The notes under the pieces were generated by a model that was given only the letters and a program-made list of their open reading frames with translations, had not been told where the DNA came from and did no database searches. A program made the translations under genes and the position numbers. Shown piece after piece: positions 17,587-24,819 of a stretch of 64,000 nucleotides of DNA; position 1 is the stretch's first letter; every line of letters starts with the position of its first letter. Where the stretch lies: NCBI GenBank assembly GCA_964657325.1, contig CAZZVE010000005.1, positions 18,804 to 82,803 on the forward strand, read 5' to 3'. This DNA comes from JBBQVS01 sp964657325. Lineage in GTDB: Bacteria; Chloroflexota; Ktedonobacteria; Ktedonobacterales; Ktedonobacteraceae.

Positions 17587-18720
17587 CTATACCACTTCTA
17601 AAACACATTCGGGGTCTTTTATGCTCAGCTTCTGATGTACGAACCACTTTGTGGCAGGGCAGCCACCGTGACAGGTACTATATTGTCCACAGCCAGTACA
17701 TGCACCTCCACCCATTTTGCGGTAATAGTCGAATAGCATCGAGTCCTGCCAGATCTCCTTGAACGTTCTGTCATGAAGATTGCCTGCCTCGAACTCCGGT
17801 GCTTGAAAGAATGCACAGGGATAGACTTCACCTTCTGGACAGATACAGCATGTAGCGGTAGCCGCACCGCATACATCCAGACCCGCGAGCTTGTTGCCAA
17901 AGGCGTTGAGATGAAAGAACGAATCTGCAGTCAACACGTCGGGATGCATTGTCAACCAATCTGTGAACTCGCGGTATTGTTCTTGTGTTGGGTGCAGATC
18001 GGCCCATACATCTTGTCCACGTCCCGAAGGTCGTAGCCGTGTGACGCGAAGTTTAGAACCAAAGCTTGCCGCAATATCATAAAGTTTATCTAATTCGGAG
18101 AAACTATAGCGCGTCAACACACTATTGACCGTCAAGCTATGGTTTTCTGCCGCCAATAGTTCTAAACCACGTAAAGCACGCTTGAATACACCTTGTCCGC
18201 GAATACGATCATTCGTGTATTCCGTGCCTCCGTCTAAACTGACCTGGAAATAAAGTGGGTCAAACTGTTTCAAGCGTTTCGCGCGGTCTGCCGTGATCAG
18301 CGTACCATTTGTGCTGATACACATAACGAGGTTTCGCTCTGTACAGCGTTCAAGCACCTGCCATATGCCAGGATAAATAAATGGTTCGCCTCCCCCAAAG
18401 TGAATCTGAAAGACCTGCATCTCTGCGAACTCATCAACGAGTGCCAGTGCCTGTTGCGTCTTTAGCTCGCCTGGTCTGCGCCGTCCTGATGCTGAAAGGC
18501 AATGGACACAGGCGATATTACAGGCCGCAGTGATCTCCCATGTTATCGTAATGGGTGCTGACAACCCGCCTTGCAAAAAGCGTTGTGAGCCACGCCCCTT
18601 TGTTTGCGCTACCATCTTCCCCGTTTGTTGCATCGCTGTCAGTGCGAGTGGATTGACCGTTCCAACGCTTTTTTTTGCTGAACGATCAGGACGTTCCATG
18701 AAGCGCACAAGTTCCACCAT
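17587..18720 (-). CDS. mftC: Mycofactocin radical SAM maturase MftC
   Basis: A 377-residue radical SAM/SPASM enzyme. MftC decarboxylates the C-terminal Tyr of the precursor and then joins the Val and Tyr side chains. The SAM cluster motif is C67-NIA-C71-VH-C74, followed by FGGGEP (near 115). The SPASM part has CGAATATCCICPEG and CTGCGQYSTCHGGCP near 280-360, which hold auxiliary Fe-S clusters. The entry to the barrel, SAPITITWEITAACN, resembles MftC more than PqqE or heme d1 NirJ. mftB lies 17 bases upstream on the same strand and the precursor gene is divergent next to it. ATG 18720 has GAGGAG upstream. The N-terminal ~50 residues are an extension. Confidence 0.9.
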   Translation of the reverse strand: MVELVRFMERPDRSAKKSVGTVNPLALTAMQQTGKMVAQTKGRGSQRFLQGGLSAPITITWEITAACNIACVHCLSASGRRRPGELKTQQALALVDEFAEMQVFQIHFGGGEPFIYPGIWQVLERCTERNLVMCISTNGTLITADRAKRLKQFDPLYFQVSLDGGTEYTNDRIRGQGVFKRALRGLELLAAENHSLTVNSVLTRYSFSELDKLYDIAASFGSKLRVTRLRPSGRGQDVWADLHPTQEQYREFTDWLTMHPDVLTADSFFHLNAFGNKLAGLDVCGAATATCCICPEGEVYPCAFFQAPEFEAGNLHDRTFKEIWQDSMLFDYYRKMGGGACTGCGQYSTCHGGCPATKWFVHQKLSIKDPECVLEVV

Positions 18721-18737
18721 TAGAAATACTCCTCTTC

Positions 18738-19031
18738 CTAATCTTCAACGGGTATTAATGTCTGCATATAGCCACGTTTTACAAGATCATCAAGAGCAAC
18801 ATATAACTTTTGCTTGCTTGTCTCGGAGTAGCGACTGCTAGCAATCGCAGCACTGACATCACTCGCGTGCTGTTCTTGACTCGCAATAAGTAGTTCAATG
18901 AGTTGGGGAGAGTTGATAAACGAGAGCGCGCCTCTATCGGCGCAACCATACTTGTAGAGAATACCACCAAATGACTCACGCCGAATCTTGACTTCTTCAA
19001 TGAGCCTGTAGTGTACAGGGGATTGAGGCAT
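18738..19031 (-). CDS. mftB: Mycofactocin precursor-binding protein MftB (RRE)
   Basis: A 97-residue PqqD-like RiPP recognition element that binds the MftA leader and presents it to MftC. The VKIRRESFGGILYKY stretch (residues 14-28) is the family hallmark; a winged-helix-like C-terminal half (about 55-92) follows. It precedes mftC by 17 bases on the same strand. AAGGAGA lies before ATG 19031. The CADRGALSF insert after the first strands replaces the shorter loop I remember from actinobacterial MftB. Confidence 0.88.
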   Translation of the reverse strand: MPQSPVHYRLIEEVKIRRESFGGILYKYGCADRGALSFINSPQLIELLIASQEQHASDVSAAIASSRYSETSKQKLYVALDDLVKRGYMQTLIPVED

Positions 19032-19152
19032 CGGGTTCTCCTTGTGAGGAATAAAGCGACGACATATTCCGTATCAGCAAGCATACCCAGTGAAGAGGCA
19101 AGAAGTCAAGCTAGCAACTTGCCTCATCCAGATCAACTGTAAATATTCCAGC

Positions 19153-19194
19153 TTTTCCAAAACCCTTGTACTCTGGAAAATCTGATGGTATGCT
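19153..19194 (+). promoter_or_regulatory. Candidate mftA promoter with overlapping inverted repeat
   Basis: TTGTAC (19166-19171), 17 bases and TATGCT (19189-19194) form a plausible sigma-70 promoter about 45 bases before the mftA ATG. An inverted repeat TTTTCCA-N14-TGGAAAA (19153-19180) covers the -35 element and could bind a repressor, such as the TetR-type MftR of other mycofactocin loci. No regulator gene is adjacent. Confidence 0.45.
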
Positions 19195-19239
19195 ATCAAC
19201 ACATCGTTTCGTATTTCATAGTCAGAACGAGGTACAGCA

Positions 19240-19398
19240 ATGCCAGATAGCACTTCCACACTTCACCCCACAAACACCGTCGTAGAAGAGACCTCTACCA
19301 TAGACGAAACCTCGTCAGAAGAAATGGAACTTGAGGAACTGGACGAAGAACTGATCATTGAGGATTTCACTATTGATGGCATCTGTGGCGTCTACTAA
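19240..19398 (+). CDS. mftA: Mycofactocin precursor peptide MftA
   Basis: A 52-residue peptide found by reading the region, not predicted as a long frame. It begins MPDSTSTLHP, has a Glu/Asp-rich middle (EEMELEELDEELIIED) and ends in IDGICGVY. The C-terminal Val-Tyr is the substrate of MftC, and the conserved IDGxCGVY end identifies the family. The leader is longer than that of mycobacterial MftA (about 30 residues). ACGAGGT lies 8 bases before ATG. Placement is unusual: mftB and mftC are on the opposite strand, whereas actinobacterial clusters read mftA-mftF in one direction. The last seven codons and the stop overlap the start of the downstream SDR gene in another frame. Confidence 0.92.
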   Translation: MPDSTSTLHPTNTVVEETSTIDETSSEEMELEELDEELIIEDFTIDGICGVY

Positions 19399-20239
19399 CT
19401 CCTTTCGTTCGCGTTTTCAAGATCGTACTGTCTTTATCACTGGTGCCGCACGTGGCATGGGACGCTCTCACGCTCTTGCATTTGCGCGTGAGGGTGCTCG
19501 TCTTGTGCTTTGTGATGTCTGTAGCCAGTACAAAACCATTCCCTATCCACTTGCGATACCAGAAGAGCTAATGTCACTTGTGCATGAAATTGAGGCGTTA
19601 GGCCGTCCTGTAATTGCGGAGCAAGTAGATGTGACAAATCTTTCTGCTCTGCAAATGCTTGTTGAGCGTGCACGAACCGAACTAGGACCAATCGACATCG
19701 TAGTTGCTAATGCTGGTGCGTACTCCTTCGCGCCAAGTTGGGAATTAACAGAGGCGCAGTGGGATGAAACGGTTAATGTCTGTCTCAAGGGTGTCTGGAT
19801 GACATGTAAGGTTGCTATTCCACACATGCTCGACAGACGGAGTGGCAAAATTATCTGTATTTCGTCTACCGCAGGACAAAAAGGTATGGCGAATCTTGCT
19901 CACTATGTTGCCGCAAAACATGGTGTGCTTGGCCTGGTCAAAACGCTTGCGATAGAATTAGCTCAATACGATATCAACGTCAACGCTATTTGTCCTACAA
20001 GCGTTGATACCACTATGGTGAACAATCAAGGCTTATACGATATCTTCGCAGGTGGTCCAGGTCCAAATGCAACACATGAACACATGCTACAATTGATGAA
20101 CCAGCTTAATCTTTTTCCAAATCGAAACCTATTGCCACCGGAAGCTATCAGCAATGTTGTTCTCTGGCTGGCTTCGGAAGAGGCGCGTCACATGACAGGC
20201 TGTGCCTTACCTGTTGATGCTGGCTATTGGACGAAATAA
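19376..20239 (+). CDS. Mycofactocin-coupled SDR oxidoreductase
   Basis: A 287-residue short-chain dehydrogenase of the TIGR03971/carveol-dehydrogenase-like group, whose NAD(H) stays bound and is reoxidised through mycofactocin. Seen: Rossmann motif TGAARGMG (near 21), the family insert after strand 2 (CSQYKTIPYPLA), NAG near 110, catalytic Ser (ISST), and YVAAK near 180. The C-terminal MTGCALPVDAGY also fits. ATG 19376 lies inside the end of mftA; TTG 19358 would give a six-residue longer protein. The overlap with mftA suggests coupled translation. The physiological alcohol substrate is unknown. Confidence 0.9.
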   Translation: MASVASTNSFRSRFQDRTVFITGAARGMGRSHALAFAREGARLVLCDVCSQYKTIPYPLAIPEELMSLVHEIEALGRPVIAEQVDVTNLSALQMLVERARTELGPIDIVVANAGAYSFAPSWELTEAQWDETVNVCLKGVWMTCKVAIPHMLDRRSGKIICISSTAGQKGMANLAHYVAAKHGVLGLVKTLAIELAQYDINVNAICPTSVDTTMVNNQGLYDIFAGGPGPNATHEHMLQLMNQLNLFPNRNLLPPEAISNVVLWLASEEARHMTGCALPVDAGYWTK

Positions 20240-20339
20240 CAAATGTAGACATTATCACAACAATATGTTGACATGTAACGTTTTGTTGTGATACCATTCG
20301 GCAATCTTAGCATATCTTAGTTGAAATACATGTTTGGGT

Positions 20340-20432
20340 CCAGGGCACCCGCAAGGGGATGCCCCTCCCATACATGAAACGAGCCCACGGCTTACATCGT
20401 ATGGGAGGGGCATCCCCTTGCGGGTGCCCTGG
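20340..20432. repeat. Perfect 33-bp-arm palindrome (CCCGCAAGGGG type)
   Basis: Arms 20340-20372 and 20400-20432 are perfect inverted copies around a 27-base loop. The core GCACCCGCAAGGGGATGCCC resembles the repeat at 2071-2166. It separates the SDR gene from the downstream ATPase gene on the same strand. Confidence 0.85.
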
Positions 20433-20472
20433 TTTCTTACAATAAGTGAGCGACAACAAAGGCGGGGGACCT

Positions 20473-22455
20473 ATGACGACCTTCCCGTTTAGTGCTATGG
20501 TTGGACAACAGAAGATGCGACTCGCGCTGATCCTCAATGCCATCGACCCGTCGATTGGCGGTGTCCTCGTTTGTGGACGCAGAGGCACAGGTAAATCCAC
20601 TGCTGTGCGTGCGCTTACCAACTTGTTGCCTACTATCACAGGTGTCGCTGACTGCCCCTATTTTTGTGATCCCACGTCTCAACGCTGGATGTGTACCTCG
20701 TGTCAGTCTCGCCTCGCACAAAACGAAATTTTGCCACTCGCACAGCGTTCCGTGCCACTTGTTACTCTTCCACTGAATGCGAGTGAAGACCGCGTTGCTG
20801 GCAGCTTTGACCTCGCAGCCGCACTTGAGAGTGGCAAAAGTCATTTCGCTCCTGGGTTGCTTGCTCTCGCCAATCGAGGCTTTCTGTATGTTGATGAAAT
20901 AAATTTGCTTAATGACTCTACTGTAGACCTGCTGCTTGATGCCGCCGCGCTCGGCGTGAATCGCGTAGAACGCGACACGATTTCTACAACGCATCCAGCA
21001 CGTTTCGTTTTGATTGGCACCATGAATCCAGAAGAGGGTGGACTACGGCCTCAATTGCTGGATAGAATTGGACTCTACGCCGATGCTGAAGATGTGCGTG
21101 AGCCAGCTATACGTGCAACCGTAGTAGAGCGACGCCTCGCCTTCGATACTGACCCTCTTGCATTCTGTGAGAAATGGATTGAGGCAGAGCAAATCTTGCA
21201 TAATCGCATTCAACGCGCACAACTCCTGCTACCTTCTGTTCGCATCTCAGCGTATCACCGTCAAGTTATCGCGGTCCTGGTTGACAAAAGACTGCATGCT
21301 GAGGGACATCGTGGAGATATTGTTGTCTTGCGAACCGCCCGTGCCCTGGCTACCTGGGACAATCGTGTCGAGATAATCTTGGAGGATATAGAGCAAGCTG
21401 CCAATCTCGCTATGCCTCATCGTATGCGCAACGATATGACAATTAAACAGCAGCTTGTACGTACTCTTGAGCAAGTTCCAGCAGCTTCAGACAACAATGA
21501 TACGCCGGAGGAGTTAGCAACCGTCGATGATGATGTTGAGGTCGAAGAGCGCACAGACGAGCAAGAAGGTCCTTCTGGCGTCACTCGTCATATACGCGGT
21601 GACTCCGATGTGGCGCAAATTCAGCATCTCATCAACGTCGTACGAGACCGCGTCACGCGCCAGGACGCCGGACGCCGCTTTCTCTCGCTTACAGCCCGTC
21701 ATAGTGGACGCTTCACGCGTAGTCGTCAGGCCAATCCTGTGAGTGATGTCGCCTTTGGTGCAACTATTCGTGCGGCCGCTCCCTACCAACGCACGCGAGG
21801 GCGAGTCAACGGCGGTAAGCTTGAATTGCATGTGAGCGATCTACGTCAAAAGGTGCGTGAGCGTAAAACACGTTCCCTTGTTATTCTCGTCGTTGACGGT
21901 AGCGACTCCGTGATGGCGCGCCAACTGATGCAAAAAACTAAACGTATTCTCCTTGCGTTGTTACAGAACGCCTATGAAAAACGTGATCGCGTCGCTATGC
22001 TCGTCTTCCGTTTTGCGCAGGGACGCATCGTTCTGCCACCGACACGCAATTTCACCAATGCGCGTCAGTGTGTAGACGAACTCTACGTTGGTGGCTGTAC
22101 TCCACTGGCAACAGGGTTGCTAGAGGGGCTACGGCTCGCCGAACTTGAACGGTATCGTAACTCGACCGTCAAGCCAATCCTGGTCATCCTGACGGATGGT
22201 ATTGCGAATATTGATCTTTCTGGCAATATGCGGAGTGGCACACCGCAACGTGACGCTTTAGATGTTGCCCAGGAGATTGCTGTACGTCGCATTCCCACCG
22301 TCATGATTGATACAAATCCACTGCCAACCGTGACGAATGAGAAAGGTGAGAGGGTACCTAGCCCATGCCCTGAATTGGCACGCGTGCTGGATGCTGACTA
22401 CTACCAGTATCGTTTAGCTCACGAGCAACAACTACTACGAAAGGGGTTTGCATAA
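20473..22455 (+). CDS. ChlI/ChlD-like AAA+ ATPase with C-terminal VWA domain
   Basis: A 660-residue fusion of a magnesium-chelatase-type ATPase and an integrin-like domain. The AAA+ part starts FPFSAMVGQ and has Walker A GRRGTGKS (35-42), a Cys4 insert (C61, C65, C74, C77) and Walker B LYVDEINLL near 138. An acidic linker (about 345-370) follows, then a VWA domain with the metal-binding DGSDS (about 474-478). Such proteins drive metal insertion or enzyme remodelling with a large partner (ChlH, CobN). No such partner is encoded here. The gene sits between two mycofactocin-type dehydrogenase genes. The start ATG 20473 is chosen over GTG 20446 because GGGGGAC lies just upstream and homologs start at FPFSA. 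Confidence 0.85.
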   Translation: MTTFPFSAMVGQQKMRLALILNAIDPSIGGVLVCGRRGTGKSTAVRALTNLLPTITGVADCPYFCDPTSQRWMCTSCQSRLAQNEILPLAQRSVPLVTLPLNASEDRVAGSFDLAAALESGKSHFAPGLLALANRGFLYVDEINLLNDSTVDLLLDAAALGVNRVERDTISTTHPARFVLIGTMNPEEGGLRPQLLDRIGLYADAEDVREPAIRATVVERRLAFDTDPLAFCEKWIEAEQILHNRIQRAQLLLPSVRISAYHRQVIAVLVDKRLHAEGHRGDIVVLRTARALATWDNRVEIILEDIEQAANLAMPHRMRNDMTIKQQLVRTLEQVPAASDNNDTPEELATVDDDVEVEERTDEQEGPSGVTRHIRGDSDVAQIQHLINVVRDRVTRQDAGRRFLSLTARHSGRFTRSRQANPVSDVAFGATIRAAAPYQRTRGRVNGGKLELHVSDLRQKVRERKTRSLVILVVDGSDSVMARQLMQKTKRILLALLQNAYEKRDRVAMLVFRFAQGRIVLPPTRNFTNARQCVDELYVGGCTPLATGLLEGLRLAELERYRNSTVKPILVILTDGIANIDLSGNMRSGTPQRDALDVAQEIAVRRIPTVMIDTNPLPTVTNEKGERVPSPCPELARVLDADYYQYRLAHEQQLLRKGFA

Positions 22456-22537
22456 GAAGCTGTTACACATTGTCCTTGAAAAAGCTAACCTGTTTAGTTA
22501 TGAGGGGTAACAACTCTCAAGGAAAGGTCCGTTTTCG

Positions 22538-23650
22538 ATGAAGACACGAGCCGCAGTAATTTACGAACCAGGTCAACCCATTCAGGTCGAAGAGGTCGAA
22601 CTAGATGCTCCAAAGGCGCACGAAGTACAGATTAAGATGGTCGCGGCTGGCATATGCCACTCCGACTATCACATTATCGCTGGTGAACTTCCAGGCTATT
22701 TACCAATGGCCCTCGGTCATGAAGGCGCAGGCATCGTTGAAGCCGTCGGTCCAGAAGTGACAAACTGCAAGGTTGGCGATCACGTCGTTCTTACCTTCAT
22801 CCCCTCCTGTGGCACCTGCTACTATTGCACCACTGGTCATGCCAATTTGTGTAACATGGGCGCAGCTATTCTGATGGGTCCTCAACTTGATGGCACATTC
22901 CGCGTCCATGGTCCAAAGGGCGAGGATATCGGTCAGATGTGTGTTGTTGGTACGTTTGCTGAGCATACCGTGGTGCCCGATGCCTCTGTTGTCAAAGTAG
23001 AGGATTATTATCCACTCAACAAGGCTGTGCTTGTTGGTTGTGGTGTGCCAACGGGTATTGGTGCTGTTATTCACCGCGCAAAAGTCGAGGCTGGTAGTAC
23101 TGTTATGGTTATTGGCTGTGGTGGTATTGGTATGAACGCTGTTCAAGGTGCAGCTCTTGCTGGTGCACGTATGGTTATCGCTGTGGACACTGTTGACTAC
23201 AAGCTCGAACGCGCAAAAGAATTTGGGGCAACACACACTATCAATCCCAAAAATCAGGACCTTGTACAAACCGTCAAGGACCTGACCTATGGTGAAGGAG
23301 TGCGTTACGCCTTTGAAGCCATTGCTACCCCTGCTACCATTGGACAAGCCTACGCCTGTACCGCTAAGAATGGCACCGTTGTTGTGATCGGTCTCTCTCC
23401 CGCTACCGCGGAGTCTATACCGATACCTCCACTCGACCTCGTGCTGTATCAGAAGACGTTGATGGGCACCCTTTATGGCGACTCACAGCCTCGTAAGGAT
23501 ATCCCCGAATTACTCGCGCTTTATCACGTTGGCAAGATCAAACTGGACGAGATGATTACAAAGGTATATACACTCGATCAGGTGAACGAAGCCTACGCTG
23601 ATCTGCTAGCAGGCAAAAACATTCGTGGCGTCATCGAGTTCGCGCAATAA
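22538..23650 (+). CDS. NDMA-dependent-type zinc alcohol dehydrogenase, mycofactocin-linked
   Basis: A 370-residue medium-chain dehydrogenase. Catalytic zinc ligands: Cys40 (GICHSDYH) and the GHE His-Glu pair near 71. The structural-zinc cysteines are in CGTCYYCTTGHANLC. The NAD-binding GCGGIGMNA is near 198. The start MKTRAAV and the overall sequence match the TIGR03989 group, which keeps NADH bound and needs an external acceptor (mycofactocin in the cell, NDMA in assays). It is flanked by two ChlI-like ATPase genes and lies downstream of mftA and the SDR. GGAAAGG precedes ATG 22538. Primary alcohols or aldehydes are likely substrates; the exact one is unknown. Confidence 0.88.
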   Translation: MKTRAAVIYEPGQPIQVEEVELDAPKAHEVQIKMVAAGICHSDYHIIAGELPGYLPMALGHEGAGIVEAVGPEVTNCKVGDHVVLTFIPSCGTCYYCTTGHANLCNMGAAILMGPQLDGTFRVHGPKGEDIGQMCVVGTFAEHTVVPDASVVKVEDYYPLNKAVLVGCGVPTGIGAVIHRAKVEAGSTVMVIGCGGIGMNAVQGAALAGARMVIAVDTVDYKLERAKEFGATHTINPKNQDLVQTVKDLTYGEGVRYAFEAIATPATIGQAYACTAKNGTVVVIGLSPATAESIPIPPLDLVLYQKTLMGTLYGDSQPRKDIPELLALYHVGKIKLDEMITKVYTLDQVNEAYADLLAGKNIRGVIEFAQ

Positions 23651-23667
23651 CATATAGAAATATTCTG

Positions 23668-23736
23668 TAGGGACCGATTTATTGCGTCCTTGTCGGCATC
23701 GAACGTGCCAAGAGGACGCGATAAATCGGTCCCTAT
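23668..23736. repeat. Palindromic repeat family A, copy 2
   Basis: TAGGGACCGATTTATTGCGTCC pairs with GGACGCGATAAATCGGTCCCTA across a short imperfect loop. It begins 17 bases after the ADH stop codon and separates two same-strand genes. Confidence 0.88.
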
Positions 23737-23779
23737 AGATGTATCCTTATCATCCACCCATACGAAACGGACAGGCAAC

Positions 23780-24805
23780 ATGTTTACATACCCATTCAGC
23801 GCAATTGTCGGTCAAGAACAGATGAAGCTCGCACTCATCCTTAATGCTATTCAACCCTCTATTGGCGGTGTACTTATTCGGGGCGAAAAAGGTACAGCAA
23901 AATCAACCGCCGTTCGTGCGCTTGCAGCTGTGTTGCCAGAACTTTCCATTGTGAGCGATTGTCCTTTTTCCTGTCCACCTGACTCACCTACATTAATGTG
24001 TACATCGTGCCGTAGTCGTCTTGAGCAAGGCGAGTCGTTACCAGTGGCACAAAGACGTATGCGCGTTGTCGATCTGCCGATTAATGCGTCGGAAGACCGC
24101 GTTGTTGGCACGCTTGACCTTGAACACGCTCTTCGTGAAGGTCAACGCCGCTTTGAGCCAGGAGTTCTTGCGGAGGCTAACCGAGGCATTCTCTATGTTG
24201 ATGAAGTCAATTTGCTCGATGATTATGTTGTCGATGTATTGCTCGACTCTGCTGCAATGGGAACGAACATCGTTGAGCGCGAAGGTGTTTCGTTCGCGCA
24301 TCCCGCACGTTTTTTACTTGTTGGAACAATGAACCCCGAAGAAGGCGAATTGCGTCCACAATTAACTGACCGTTTTGGTCTTTGTGTTGATATTACCTCT
24401 ATTCATGATATTCGTCAGCGTGTCTCTATTGTCGAATTGCGCGAACGCTTCGAGTCTGCACCAGAGGCGTTTATCGCAGATTATGCACCCTCTGAACAAG
24501 CACTACGTACTCGTATTGTGCAAGCCTCACAAGCCGAGCGACATATCTCTGTACCAAGTTCCGTTGCTGAATTAATTGCACATATCAATATTGAATTAGA
24601 TATCGACGGCCATCGTGGTGATATCGTGATGCGTCGTGCTGCTCAGACGTACGCCGCCTATTTAGGTGTTACAGAAGTGACACCCGATCACATTTACACT
24701 ATTGCACCTATGGCACTTGCTCATCGTCTCAAACGTCTCCCATTACAACAAGCTTCACGTACTATTACAGATGCATTAAATAGTGTCAAGAAAAAATTAG
24801 CGTAA
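23780..24805 (+). CDS. ChlI/BchI-like AAA+ ATPase
   Basis: A 341-residue ATPase, the size of the small chelatase subunit ChlI/BchI. Walker A GEKGTAKS (35-42), a Cys4 insert at the same positions as its larger neighbour (C61, C65, C74, C77), Walker B LYVDEVNLL near 138, and the arginine-finger/sensor region NPEEGELRPQLTDRFGL. The paralog at 20473 shares the start and zinc insert, so the two probably arose by duplication and may form a mixed ring like ChlI-ChlD. ATG 23780 fits the family start; its ribosome-binding sequence is weak. The acyl-CoA ligase gene follows after 14 bases. The client protein is unknown. Confidence 0.88.
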   Translation: MFTYPFSAIVGQEQMKLALILNAIQPSIGGVLIRGEKGTAKSTAVRALAAVLPELSIVSDCPFSCPPDSPTLMCTSCRSRLEQGESLPVAQRRMRVVDLPINASEDRVVGTLDLEHALREGQRRFEPGVLAEANRGILYVDEVNLLDDYVVDVLLDSAAMGTNIVEREGVSFAHPARFLLVGTMNPEEGELRPQLTDRFGLCVDITSIHDIRQRVSIVELRERFESAPEAFIADYAPSEQALRTRIVQASQAERHISVPSSVAELIAHINIELDIDGHRGDIVMRRAAQTYAAYLGVTEVTPDHIYTIAPMALAHRLKRLPLQQASRTITDALNSVKKKLA

Positions 24806-24819
24806 GGAAAGACTCCATT

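Noticed and set aside
22700..23347. A 215-residue open frame on the minus strand
   Set aside because: It lies fully antisense to the well-supported zinc ADH gene, has a low-complexity Asn/Thr/Ser composition and no ribosome-binding site.
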